Shown here one piece after another: positions 55,383 to 63,391 of a stretch of 64,000 nt of DNA. Source of the stretch: Selenomonas ruminantium subsp. lactilytica TAM6421 (GTDB lineage Bacteria; Bacillota; Negativicutes; Selenomonadales; Selenomonadaceae). Under the pieces are notes generated by a model. It was not told the origin of the DNA. It saw nothing but the letters and a program-made list of their open reading frames with translations, and ran no database searches. The stretch is from assembly GCF_000284095.1 (NCBI RefSeq), contig NC_017078.1, positions 186,001-250,000 of the forward strand, written 5' to 3'. Within the stretch, counting starts at the first letter, position 1. Every line of letters begins with the position of its first letter. The position numbers and the translations under genes were made by a program.

Positions 55383-56371
55383 TCAGGAACCAGCCTTTGG
55401 CAAATTCCGTTTACCCTGACAGGGAGCAGATAAAATGGGTCTTATCCTGGTGGCTCTGCCATTGTTGCCTTCGTAACGGAAGGAAAGCTCCGGATCGGCC
55501 CCGGTTTCGGCATATCCATTCTGTTGCAGGCAGGAAAGCTGCAGCCCTGCATAGGGGCTGATATGCCAGATCTTGCCGTCGCTGGCATGAAGGTCGTACT
55601 TATACTCCCCGCCGATCTCTGCCAGCTGGGAATGGTATTGCGCCGCAGCATCAAGGCCCAGCACGCCGAGACTGCGGTGCAATTTATTCCGCCCCCAGCC
55701 ATAATCGGCATAGATATAGGCATCGACGGCACCCCGCCTTCCCCACTGTACTTCCCCAGCTGTTTTTCATGATAAAGGCACCCTTCAGTTCATTGCCATC
55801 CTCATCCTTGAGCTTGAAAAGATAGTCATCATCCCAGCCCACCAAAACCTGACCGTGATTGACGGCTTCGTTCGTGCTATACCATTCCCCATAGTTAAAA
55901 AATCCTTGCTGCGCACTATCCGCTCCCCAGTGAGATGCCCGAACTGCACCATTTTCAACGATCATGTCCTTGAGCTTTTCAATAACTTCCTCTGGCAAAG
56001 GCCCCCGAACATCTAACTGATAGTAATCATGCAAGAGCCCTGTAGGAGCAATGGTATCGGTTACTGCCTTGTATTCCGGATCGGCAATGAAATTCTTCCA
56101 AAGGACATCCTTCTCTGCCATATACCATTTCTCAGCCTCCTCAAATGCCATCCCTTCCTCTATCTTTCTCCATGCTTCGGCCGTGAGTTCATTCTTTATT
56201 TTTTCAAATTCATCCCAGATCTCCCCGTATGGGGACTCTTCTTCCAGGACAATTCCCTTGTTGAGACAGGTCATGATACTTTGGATTGGAAACCCAAAGC
56301 CCTGCCATTAAAGCAGCTGCTATAGCTTTTGCCAGTCTCTTATCTTCTTTTCTGTCCGCCAAGTTTTTCAT
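55383..56371 (-). pseudogene. Decayed autotransporter cysteine protease (papain C1 type)
   Basis: Three pieces of one lost gene lie in order on the minus strand. (1) From 56371, behind GGGGGAAGGA, MKNLADRKEDKRLAKAIAAA and LMAGLWVSNP is a signal peptide. (2) In another frame, down to 55684, is a C1-peptidase fragment with the catalytic His and Asn regions (NHGQVLVGWDDDYLF, FIMKNSWG) but no N-terminal Cys segment. (3) From 55682 to 55383, again shifted, is an autotransporter barrel piece (LHASDGKIWHISPYAGLQLS, ETGADPELSFRYEG). At least two out-of-frame deletions separate them, so no functional product is expected. 55302-55382 and 56372-56567 hold no gene. Confidence 0.75.
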
Positions 56372-56567
56372 TGTCCTTCCCCCTGCGCACTCATTGTTTA
56401 CATGCCTGTCCATAGGGCAATTGGTTAAATATCGTATTATAATTATTAATATTCTGTTTATTTTGCCTGAAAGCTGATTGCATTTGTTATCCTTTCTTGC
56501 TCACAATTATATCACAAGCACGAGCAAGCATAAATCCCTACGGCACCACTTTTCCCCGGAAACAAAC

Positions 56568-56614
56568 AAAGCTGACATTTGACCAATCAAATTGACCGGT
56601 CAAATGTCAGCTTT
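56568..56614 (-). terminator. Terminator after the VirB11-like ATPase gene
   Basis: AAAGCTGACATTTGACC (56568-56584) pairs perfectly over 17 bp with 56598-56614. On the minus strand it starts right at the stop codon and ends in TTTGTTTGTTT. On the plus strand it ends in CTTTTT, so it may also stop rightward transcripts. Confidence 0.8.
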
Positions 56615-57286
56615 TTACGAAGCGGCCTGTATGGATTTGTTCAGTGTATCAAAATCCCGCAGGATAAACTCTGATGTCTTCTCGTTGAAGCCATCCACGG
56701 CTTTTATCTGTACGCTGCGCTGATTACGCGTATTGATTTCCATATGCACCACAAGATCGATAAGATGTGGGACTTCCTGGAAGGAAGTCTTGGAAAGCAG
56801 CGCGTAGCGCATCAGGGCATGACCGGCATCCGAGCAGTCAGAAAGGCCCAAATGCACGCCCTTGCGGCCACGGCGCAGCGCGAGCAGGAGCGGCTTGGCG
56901 ATTCCGGCTTCCAGCTCGTTGATGACAATTCCGTTTTTGGCAGCCAGTGCCTGATTGAATTCTGTTATGGGCGAATTGAAAGTAAAAATCGGGTGAATCT
57001 TCGCAGACTCATGAAAGGAAAACTCGTTGAAATTCTGCACCAGCACGGTACGCGCACCCAGGTGATGCAGTTCGTTGGCAATCGCGTTGAGGAAGGTCGT
57101 TTTACCCACCCCGTGGTTTCCGCAGACAATGATATTCAACCGCTGTGAAAAGGCATGGAACAGAACATCGCGCTGGGCTGGCGTAATGACGCGTCTGCCC
57201 ACATAGGAAGAGAGCATATAGCTTGGTACTTTCAATTTCACTGGCTCCTTTATCAAAAAACTACAAAGCTGAGCATAGTCTATCAC
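56615..57286 (-). CDS. VirB11/CpaF-like secretion-type ATPase, orphan
   Basis: About 223 residues. VGRRVITPAQRDVLFHAFSQ and RLNIIVCGNHGVGKTTFLNA show the layout of type II/IV secretion ATPases, with Walker A GNHGVGKTT near residue 55. They are followed by VLVQNFNEFSF (Asp-box region), VINELEAGIAKPLLLALRRG (Walker B region, with E in place of the usual R-x-DE pattern) and a late HVVHMEINTR-like strand. The N-terminal domain of full-length homologues is mostly missing and no pilus or conjugation genes are nearby. The start is uncertain: GTG at 57286 has no clear Shine-Dalgarno. It may be an orphan recruited from a plasmid. Confidence 0.6.
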   Translation of the reverse strand: MIDYAQLCSFLIKEPVKLKVPSYMLSSYVGRRVITPAQRDVLFHAFSQRLNIIVCGNHGVGKTTFLNAIANELHHLGARTVLVQNFNEFSFHESAKIHPIFTFNSPITEFNQALAAKNGIVINELEAGIAKPLLLALRRGRKGVHLGLSDCSDAGHALMRYALLSKTSFQEVPHLIDLVVHMEINTRNQRSVQIKAVDGFNEKTSEFILRDFDTLNKSIQAAS

Positions 57287-57416
57287 AAAATCTTAGAGGA
57301 GAAAAGCCTTATTTTCCTTATTGGCACAAAATTTTTCCAATGTTGATGACAGGGATGCTGCCACCAGGCGTCATGCTTTTCACCAAAACATAAACAGGAA
57401 GTAGTTTGGGGATATT

Positions 57417-57445
57417 TTGACTTGTCAAAATGGACAGGTTATGCT
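57417..57445 (+). promoter_or_regulatory. Promoter of the Y-family polymerase gene
   Basis: TTGACT (57417-57422), a 17-bp spacer and TATGCT (57440-57445). The -35 lies in an inverted repeat TTGAC-TT-GTCAA (57417-57428) that could be an operator. A standard Firmicute LexA box was not recognised. 57287-57416 shows nothing else. Confidence 0.55.
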
Positions 57446-57491
57446 ACACTTTGTGCAAGTCAATTTCACAATAGGATGTGTGATATCCATT

Positions 57492-58991
57492 ATGGAAAAG
57501 TCAAAATTCATCGCGATTGACCTCAAATCCTTCTATGCTTCGGTGGAATGCATGGAACGGGGGCTCGATCCGCTGACGACAAATCTGGTGGTGGCAGACG
57601 AAAGCCGCACGGAAAAAACCATCTGTCTGGCCGCCAGTCCTGCCATCAAGAAGTACGGCGTGCCGGGACGGGCCCGTCTCTTTGAGGTCGTGCAGAAAAT
57701 AAAATTCGCCAACTGTGCCCGCCGGTATCAGGCCCCCGGCAGAAAACTGGTTGGCGAATCCTGTGACAGTCAGGAACTTGCGAAAAATCCCCAGCTTGCC
57801 ATCAGCTATATTGTGGCGCCTCCCCGCATGGCTCTTTACATGGATTACAGTTCACGGGTGTACGGCGTCTATCTACGTTATATCTCCCCCCGTGACATCC
57901 ATACTTATTCCATTGACGAGGTATTCATCAATGCCGGCCCCTATCTGGACACCTATAAGCTGACCGCCCATGAACTGGCCATGAAGATGGTGCGGGAGGT
58001 GCTGGCCGAAACCGGCATCACCGCTACCGCCGGCATCGGCACCAATATGTACCTGGCTAAGATCGCCATGGATATCACGGCCAAACACATGCCCCCGGAC
58101 AAGGACGGCGTGCGCATCGCTGAGCTCAACGAAATGAGCTACCGGCAGCAGCTCTGGAACCATACCCCCCTCACGGACTTTTGGCGGGTGGGACGTGGCT
58201 ATGCCAAGAAGCTTGTCGATATGGGGCTGCATTCCATGGGAGATATTGCCCGCTATTCTATAAGCGCCAGGGGCGAATGTGACCTTTATCAGGTATTCGG
58301 CGTCAACGCCGAACTGCTCATCGACCATGCCTGGGGCTATGAACCCTGCACCATGGAAACCGTCAAAAGCTACCGTCCCGCCAGCACCAGCCTGAGCAGC
58401 GGGCAGGTACTCCACTGCCCGTATACCCACGAGCAGGCAAAGCTCATCGTCTGGGAAATGGCCGACCAACTAGTCCTTGACCTGGTGGAAAAGAAACTGC
58501 TGACCAATCAGATCGTGCTGGATGTGGGCTATGATATCGAAAACATGGCCAGGGGCTATACCGGTCCCGTCCATATCGACCACTACGGGCGCAAGGTGCC
58601 CAAGGCTGCCCATGGAACCATCAGCCTTGACCGGCACACATCTTCCACCAGAAAACTATTGCAGGAAACGCTGGCCCTCTATGACCGCATTACCCTGCCC
58701 CCTCTCCTTGTCCGCCGCATTACCGTAACCGCCGGCCGGCTGATCAGTGAAGACAGTCTGGCCTGTCAGCAGGAAGCCGTCGTGCAGTTCAGTCTCTTTG
58801 AGGACATGGAGAGCAAAGCCCGTCAGCAGGAAGCCGACCAGCAAGCGGAAAAACGGGAAAGATCCCTGCAACACGCCATGCTGGCCATCAAGCACCGCTT
58901 TGGCAAAAATGCCATCCTCAAAGCGGCCAACCTGAAAGAAGAAGCCCGCACCATCGAGCGCAACCGTGAAATAGGAGGTCATAAAGCATGA
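57492..58991 (+). CDS. Y-family DNA polymerase (UmuC/DinB-like)
   Basis: 499 residues. The palm is intact: FIAIDLKSFYASVECMERGL (Asp10, with the SFYASVE steric-gate segment) and YSIDEVF (Asp142-Glu143). GITATAGIGTNMYLAKIAMD is the finger/palm helix. The HhH thumb follows (FWRVGRGYAKKLVDMGLHSM, GDIARYS). The little finger includes SLSSGQVLHCPYTHEQAKLI. Near the end VQFSLFED fits a beta-clamp-binding QxSLF motif. It would carry out error-prone synthesis across DNA lesions. An earlier in-frame start exists, but MEKSKF at 57492 matches family starts. Its stop overlaps the next small gene (ATGA), a usual arrangement for this polymerase group in Clostridia and Negativicutes. Confidence 0.92.
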   Translation: MEKSKFIAIDLKSFYASVECMERGLDPLTTNLVVADESRTEKTICLAASPAIKKYGVPGRARLFEVVQKIKFANCARRYQAPGRKLVGESCDSQELAKNPQLAISYIVAPPRMALYMDYSSRVYGVYLRYISPRDIHTYSIDEVFINAGPYLDTYKLTAHELAMKMVREVLAETGITATAGIGTNMYLAKIAMDITAKHMPPDKDGVRIAELNEMSYRQQLWNHTPLTDFWRVGRGYAKKLVDMGLHSMGDIARYSISARGECDLYQVFGVNAELLIDHAWGYEPCTMETVKSYRPASTSLSSGQVLHCPYTHEQAKLIVWEMADQLVLDLVEKKLLTNQIVLDVGYDIENMARGYTGPVHIDHYGRKVPKAAHGTISLDRHTSSTRKLLQETLALYDRITLPPLLVRRITVTAGRLISEDSLACQQEAVVQFSLFEDMESKARQQEADQQAEKRERSLQHAMLAIKHRFGKNAILKAANLKEEARTIERNREIGGHKA

Positions 58992-59176
58992 ATGTGACAC
59001 GAAAGATCGAAGACTATGCCGACATCATCAACCTGCCCCGCCCTGAGCTGCGCTGCCATCCCCGCATGCCCATGGAAAAAAGGGCCGCTCAGTTTTCCCC
59101 CTTCGCCGCTTTGACCGGCTATGACAAAGTGGTGGCAGAAACCGTCCGCAAGCATGAAGATAATATTGACACCTGA
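58988..59176 (+). CDS. Small YolD-like partner of the Y-family polymerase
   Basis: 62 residues: YADIINLPRPELRCHPRMPM, then EKRAAQFSPFAALTGYDKVV and AETVRKHEDNIDT. The pattern (Y-x-DII-x-LP, HPRM, RAAQF-PFAALTGYD) belongs to small proteins encoded next to Y-family polymerases in Firmicutes and grouped with YolD. Homologues I recall are about 100 residues or more and continue with further helices, so this one may be C-terminally shortened. The ATG overlaps the polymerase stop by 4 bp and GGAGG lies upstream. A role in polymerase control is inferred from pairing only. Confidence 0.65.
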   Translation: MNVTRKIEDYADIINLPRPELRCHPRMPMEKRAAQFSPFAALTGYDKVVAETVRKHEDNIDT

Positions 59177-59200
59177 TTTGAGGAGACAGTGCGCCCTGTC

Positions 59201-59626
59201 TCAGACCTCAGCCATATCCTCCGCTGACAAACAATTGAAACCTTTGGCTACGAGATGGGCCTCGGCCGTCTTCGTCTCACTTACCCGGAAGATCATATAA
59301 GCACCGTTCTTACCCGCAAAGGCGTACATGTACTCAATGTTGATCTTGGCCTCCTCAAAGGCCTGCAGGAGCTTGTCCAGGCCCCCCACCTCATCGGGAA
59401 TGGCATAGACCAGCACCGGCGTAAGCGACGCGATGAAGTTGGCCTCCCCCAGCACATTGGTGGTCTCATAGACGTCATCCACCAGCATCCGCACGATGCC
59501 GAAGTCCTTGGTGTCCACCACCGTCAATGCCCGGATATTGATATCATTGGCCGTCAGCACAGAGGTCATCTTCTTGAGCATCCCCGGCTTGTTTTCAAGG
59601 AATACAGAAATCTGTTTTACACACAT
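59201..59626 (-). CDS. Tandem ACT-domain protein
   Basis: 141 residues forming two ACT domains. Residues 4-70 begin KQISVFLENKPGMLKKMTSV with the GML loop that binds amino acids. Residues 72-140 contain PDEVGGLDKLLQAFEEAKIN and IEYMYAFAGKNGAYMIFRVS. Such stand-alone proteins are common next to phenylacetate-CoA ligase and indolepyruvate oxidoreductase genes and are thought to sense aromatic or branched amino acids. GGGAGGTG precedes the ATG, 17 bp after the ligase stop. It is the last gene of the operon. 59177-59200 is a short convergent gap. Confidence 0.88.
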   Translation of the reverse strand: MCVKQISVFLENKPGMLKKMTSVLTANDINIRALTVVDTKDFGIVRMLVDDVYETTNVLGEANFIASLTPVLVYAIPDEVGGLDKLLQAFEEAKINIEYMYAFAGKNGAYMIFRVSETKTAEAHLVAKGFNCLSAEDMAEV

Positions 59627-59643
59627 CTTCTTGCACCTCCCCG

Positions 59644-60945
59644 TCAGATTTTCCGGCGGTCAATCACCCGCACGGCCTTGCCTTCACTGCGCTCGATGCT
59701 CTTGGGTGCCACCAGCGTGACCTTGGCCCGGATGCCCAGAATATCCTTGATGCCGTCAGCCAGAGCCTTGCGCCGTTCGTCGATTTCGCCCACACTGTCG
59801 GTGAACATCTGAGGCGTCATTTCCACCCGGACATCCAATGTATCCGTATTGTTCACCCGATCCACAATCAGCTGATAGTTGGCGGCATAGCCCTGATTCA
59901 GCAGCACCGTCTCAATCTGGCTTGGGAACACGTTGACACCACGGATAATCAGCATATCATCGGAGCGGCCCTTGAGCTTGAGCATCCGCACATGGGTGCG
60001 CCCACAGGAGCAGGTTTCCCTGGTCAGGGTGCAGATATCCCGGGTGCGATAGCGCAGCATGGGAAAGGCCTGCTTGTCCAGCGCCGTGAACACCAGTTCC
60101 CCCTGGCTGCCCTCCGGCAGGACTTCGCCGGTTTCCGGATCGATGGTCTCCACGATGAAATGGTCTTCGTTCACATGCATGCCATTCTGGGCCGAGCACT
60201 CAAAGGCCACCCCAGGGCCGGAAATCTCCGTCAGCCCATAGATGTCATAAGCCTTGATGCCCAAGGTCTTCTCAATATCCTGCCGCATTTCCTCAGACCA
60301 GGCCTCGGCACCGAAGATGCCGATTTTCAGCGGGATATCCTCCGGCCGATAGCCCATCTCCTTCATGCTTTCAGCCAGATAAGCCGCATAGCTGGGCGTA
60401 CAACAGAGAATCGTAGCCTTGAGGTCCATAATGAACATGACCTGCCGTTCCGTATTGCCGGAGCTGGCAGGCACCGTGAGGCATCCCACCTTATGGGAGC
60501 CACCGTCAACACCTGCCCCGCCGGTAAAGAGGCCATAGCCATAGGAAATCTGACAGACGTCCTCGTTTGTCCCCCCTGCCGCCATAATGGCCCGGGCGCA
60601 GCATTCCTCCCACATATCGATATCCGCCTGGGTGTAGAAGGCAATCACCCGTTTGCCCGTGGTGCCCGATGTAGAGTGGATGCGCACGCAGTCCTTCAGT
60701 GGTACCGCCAGCATACCATAGGGATAGGCCTTGCGCAGATCCTTCTTGGACAGGAAGGGCAGCTTGTAAAGATCAGCCGTGGATTTAATATCCTCGGGGC
60801 GCACGCCCTTTTCCTCCATCTTCTTGCGGTAATAAGGCACATGCTCCCAGACATGATGCACCTGCTTGATGAGTTTTTCGTTCTGTATGGCCTTGATTTT
60901 CTCATAAGGCGCACATTCCATTTCCTGCTGGAAATAACGTTCCAT
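59644..60945 (-). CDS. paaK: Phenylacetate-CoA ligase
   Basis: 433 residues, full length for the family. Adenylation motifs: IHSTSGTTGKRVIAFYTQAD (P-loop STSGTTGK), YDIYGLTEISGPGVAFEC (YGLTE), and YRTRDICTLTRETCSCGRTH (TRD plus a Cys pair). RMLKLKGRSDDMLIIRGVNV is the hinge with the GRSDD motif, and the C-terminal lid carries the lysine in RSEGKAVRV. It makes aryl-acetyl-CoA from the acid, CoA and ATP, or runs in reverse in fermenters to conserve ATP. It is clustered with iorA and iorB, whose product is an aryl-acetyl-CoA, so the reverse (ATP-forming or CoA-recycling) role is plausible here. GGGGGAA precedes the ATG. Confidence 0.93.
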   Translation of the reverse strand: MERYFQQEMECAPYEKIKAIQNEKLIKQVHHVWEHVPYYRKKMEEKGVRPEDIKSTADLYKLPFLSKKDLRKAYPYGMLAVPLKDCVRIHSTSGTTGKRVIAFYTQADIDMWEECCARAIMAAGGTNEDVCQISYGYGLFTGGAGVDGGSHKVGCLTVPASSGNTERQVMFIMDLKATILCCTPSYAAYLAESMKEMGYRPEDIPLKIGIFGAEAWSEEMRQDIEKTLGIKAYDIYGLTEISGPGVAFECSAQNGMHVNEDHFIVETIDPETGEVLPEGSQGELVFTALDKQAFPMLRYRTRDICTLTRETCSCGRTHVRMLKLKGRSDDMLIIRGVNVFPSQIETVLLNQGYAANYQLIVDRVNNTDTLDVRVEMTPQMFTDSVGEIDERRKALADGIKDILGIRAKVTLVAPKSIERSEGKAVRVIDRRKI

Positions 60946-60993
60946 ATAGTTCCCCCTGTTCTTTGTTTTCCTCTTTGGGAAAGCTCTTTGTTA

Positions 60994-61042
60994 TAGCCCC
61001 TTCCACCGCTGCGCGGTCCCCCTTCCCCAAAGGGGAAGGCTA
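60994..61042 (-). repeat. REP-like GC-rich folded repeat between iorB and paaK
   Basis: TAGCC (60994-60998) pairs with GGCTA (61038-61042), enclosing an imperfect CCGC/GCGG hairpin and a perfect CCTTCCCC-AAA-GGGGAAGG hairpin. This form resembles interspersed palindromic repeats I recall from Firmicute genomes. It starts 2 bp after the iorB stop and may act as a partial terminator or mRNA-stabilising element. The other bases of 60946-61044 show nothing. Confidence 0.5.
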
Positions 61043-61044
61043 TC

Positions 61045-61623
61045 TCAACCTTGATAATTCTTTCCTAACGCAAATGCCTTGCGATTGATTTCCAGGAACT
61101 TCGGCGGCACATTGTCCGTCAATACGGCCTGCCATTTTTCCTCGGGAATGTCAAAATAATGGGAAAGCCTGCCCAAAAGCACGATATTGACGGCTTTGAC
61201 CGAACCGGCTTCCCGGGCCAGTGTCAGACAGTCCATGGCGTCCAGCTTTACGCCCTGCTCCCGGATTTTTTCCACCAGCCCTTGCGGATATTCAGCCTGT
61301 CCCGTAATCACCGGCATGGGATCGATTTGCTGGGTATTAGTCACAATCTGTCCCTCAGGCTTCAAATAGGCCAACCAGCGGGCCGTTTCCAGAATTTCAA
61401 AGGACACGATGTAATCCGCTTCCCCTGCATCCACCACAGGGGAGTACACATGATCGCCAAAGCGCACATAGGTGATGACGCTGCCACCACGCTGGGACAT
61501 GCCATGAACCTCGGACACCTTGACATCATAGCCTTCCCGCAGCAGCAGATCCCCCAGTATCTTGCTGGCCAAAAGGGAACCTTGGCCGCCAACGCCTACG
61601 ATGATGATATTCTTTGTCTTCAT
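61045..61623 (-). CDS. iorB: Indolepyruvate:ferredoxin oxidoreductase, beta subunit
   Basis: 192 residues of the 2-oxoacid oxidoreductase gamma-type domain: NIIIVGVGGQGSLLASKILG, SEVHGMSQRGGSVITYVRFG (the conserved E-x-HGM-x-QRGG), DYIVSFEILETARWLAYLKP, and a C-terminal VNIVLLGRLSHYF. With IorA it oxidatively decarboxylates aryl pyruvates (indolepyruvate, phenylpyruvate) to aryl-acetyl-CoA while reducing ferredoxin. The start is ATG 61623, behind AAAGGTTGAGG, 5 bp after the iorA stop; the longer TTG frame is rejected. Confidence 0.93.
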   Translation of the reverse strand: MKTKNIIIVGVGGQGSLLASKILGDLLLREGYDVKVSEVHGMSQRGGSVITYVRFGDHVYSPVVDAGEADYIVSFEILETARWLAYLKPEGQIVTNTQQIDPMPVITGQAEYPQGLVEKIREQGVKLDAMDCLTLAREAGSVKAVNIVLLGRLSHYFDIPEEKWQAVLTDNVPPKFLEINRKAFALGKNYQG

Positions 61624-61628
61624 ACGCC

Positions 61629-63368
61629 TCAACCTTTCTCCCCGGTGCTGGAAAACGCCTGCTTCGGACAGAGCTGGCTGCAGACTTCACAGCCCACGCA
61701 CTGGGTGGCATCCACCACAGCCTTGCCCTCCTTCATGGAAATGGCAGGACACCCTACCCGCATGCAGCTCTTGCAGCCAATGCACTTTTCCTTGTCCACC
61801 ACAAGGGGCGGGCGATGCTTCACCTTCTTGAGCAGTGCACAGGGACGGCGGGAGATAATAACAGAGGCCTCATCCACGGCCAGCTCCTCAGCAATAGCCG
61901 TATCGCAGGCCTTAAGGTCATAGGGATCCACCACCCGCACCCGCTTAAAGCCCATGGCCCAGCAGAGGGCTTCCAGATCGATTCTCCCCGCAGGCTCGCC
62001 CTTGATATTGTAACCCGTGGCCGGATTCTGCTGGTGGCCCGTCATGCCCGTGATGCTGTTGTCCAGGATGACGATGGTGGAAGCCGACTGATTGTAGGCC
62101 ACATTGGCCAGCCCTGTCATGCCCGAGTGCATAAAGGTGGAATCGCCGATAACGGCCACCACATTCCCAGCTTTCTCCCCCAGCACCTTATGGAACCCAT
62201 GGGTGGCACCAATAGAAGCGCCCATGCAGAGTGTCATCTCGATGGCCCCCAACGGCGGTACAGCTCCCAGGGTATAACAGCCGATATCCCCCAGCACCGT
62301 GCATTTGCGCTTTTTCAGGGCATAGAACATGCCCCGGTGGGGGCAGCCCGCGCACATAACCGGCGGCCGGGGGGGAACAGGCTCTGCAATACTCGTTCCC
62401 TTTGGCACCTCCCGGTCAAAGGCTGCCGCCAATTTATTCTGGGAGAATTCATCGATGCCCGGCAGGATATCACGACCGGATACGGTCAGCCCCATGGCCC
62501 TGACCTGCTGTTCGATCACATCGTCCAGTTCTTCCACCACCACGAGTTTTTTCACCTTGGCGGCAAAGTCCCGAATCAGCTTATCGGGCAAGGGATTGGT
62601 CATGCCCAGCTTCAGGACGCTGACCTCATCCCCGAAAACTTCCTTGACATATTGATAAGAAGTGGATGCGGTAATGATACCTAAATCCGTGCCCCCCATC
62701 TCCACGTGGTTGATTTCAGCGGTTTCCGCATACTCCCGCAGAGCTTTTGTACGCGCCTCCACAATGGGGTGGCGCTTCTTGGCATTCCCCGGCATCATGA
62801 CGTATTTGGCGATATCTTTCGCATAGGGCTTTTCCTGCTCCACCCGTTCCCCCGTTTCCACCACGGACTGGGAATGGGCTACCCGGGTACAGGTTTTCAG
62901 GAGCACCGGCGTGTCGAAACGCTCCGACAGCTCATAGGCCAGTTTTGTGAAGGCCAGGGCTTCGGCGGAATCCGCCGGCTCCAGCATGGGAACCTTGGCG
63001 GCGATGGCATAATGGCGGCTGTCCTGCTCATTCTGGGAAGAATGCATGCCCGCATCGTCGGCCACCACGATGACCAGCCCTGCATTAACCCCCGTATAAG
63101 ACATGGTGAACAAGGGGTCAGCTGCCACATTAAGCCCCACATGCTTCTGGGCGCAGAAGGCGCGCCGGCCGGCTAGCGAAGCCCCGAAGGCCGATTCCAT
63201 GGCCACCTTCTCATTGGGCGCCCATTCACAGTAGATCTCATCGTATTTGACTGCTTCCTCCGTGATCTCGGTACTGGGTGTACCGGGATAGCTGGAGACA
63301 AAGCAGACACCTGCTTCATAAAGGCCACGGGCGATGGCCTTGTTGCCCAGCATCAGTTCTTTCTTCAT
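61629..63368 (-). CDS. iorA: Indolepyruvate:ferredoxin oxidoreductase, alpha subunit
   Basis: 579 residues, typical length. The pyrimidine-binding domain starts KKELMLGNKAIARGLYEAGV, with SSYPGTPSTEI and WAPNEKVAMESAFGASLAG. Then come the transketolase-C-like part and the TPP domain with CAGCPHRGMFYAL, VLGDIGCYTLGAVPPLGAIE and VIGDSTFMHSGMTGL (GDS-x26-N type Mg/TPP motif). Two [4Fe-4S] sites end the protein: CIGCKSCMRVGCP and CVGCEVCSQLCP. Substrates are aromatic 2-oxoacids from transamination of Trp, Tyr and Phe; electrons go to ferredoxin. AGAGGAG precedes the ATG. It follows the acyl-CoA synthetase gene by 23 bp. Confidence 0.95.
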   Translation of the reverse strand: MKKELMLGNKAIARGLYEAGVCFVSSYPGTPSTEITEEAVKYDEIYCEWAPNEKVAMESAFGASLAGRRAFCAQKHVGLNVAADPLFTMSYTGVNAGLVIVVADDAGMHSSQNEQDSRHYAIAAKVPMLEPADSAEALAFTKLAYELSERFDTPVLLKTCTRVAHSQSVVETGERVEQEKPYAKDIAKYVMMPGNAKKRHPIVEARTKALREYAETAEINHVEMGGTDLGIITASTSYQYVKEVFGDEVSVLKLGMTNPLPDKLIRDFAAKVKKLVVVEELDDVIEQQVRAMGLTVSGRDILPGIDEFSQNKLAAAFDREVPKGTSIAEPVPPRPPVMCAGCPHRGMFYALKKRKCTVLGDIGCYTLGAVPPLGAIEMTLCMGASIGATHGFHKVLGEKAGNVVAVIGDSTFMHSGMTGLANVAYNQSASTIVILDNSITGMTGHQQNPATGYNIKGEPAGRIDLEALCWAMGFKRVRVVDPYDLKACDTAIAEELAVDEASVIISRRPCALLKKVKHRPPLVVDKEKCIGCKSCMRVGCPAISMKEGKAVVDATQCVGCEVCSQLCPKQAFSSTGEKG

Positions 63369-63391
63369 AGCTCTCCTCTTTTCTGTATGGG

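Noticed and set aside
55442-55732. Second minus-strand frame over the barrel remnant
   Set aside because: The other frame (55383-55682) carries the clear barrel motifs. This one shows none and overlaps it.
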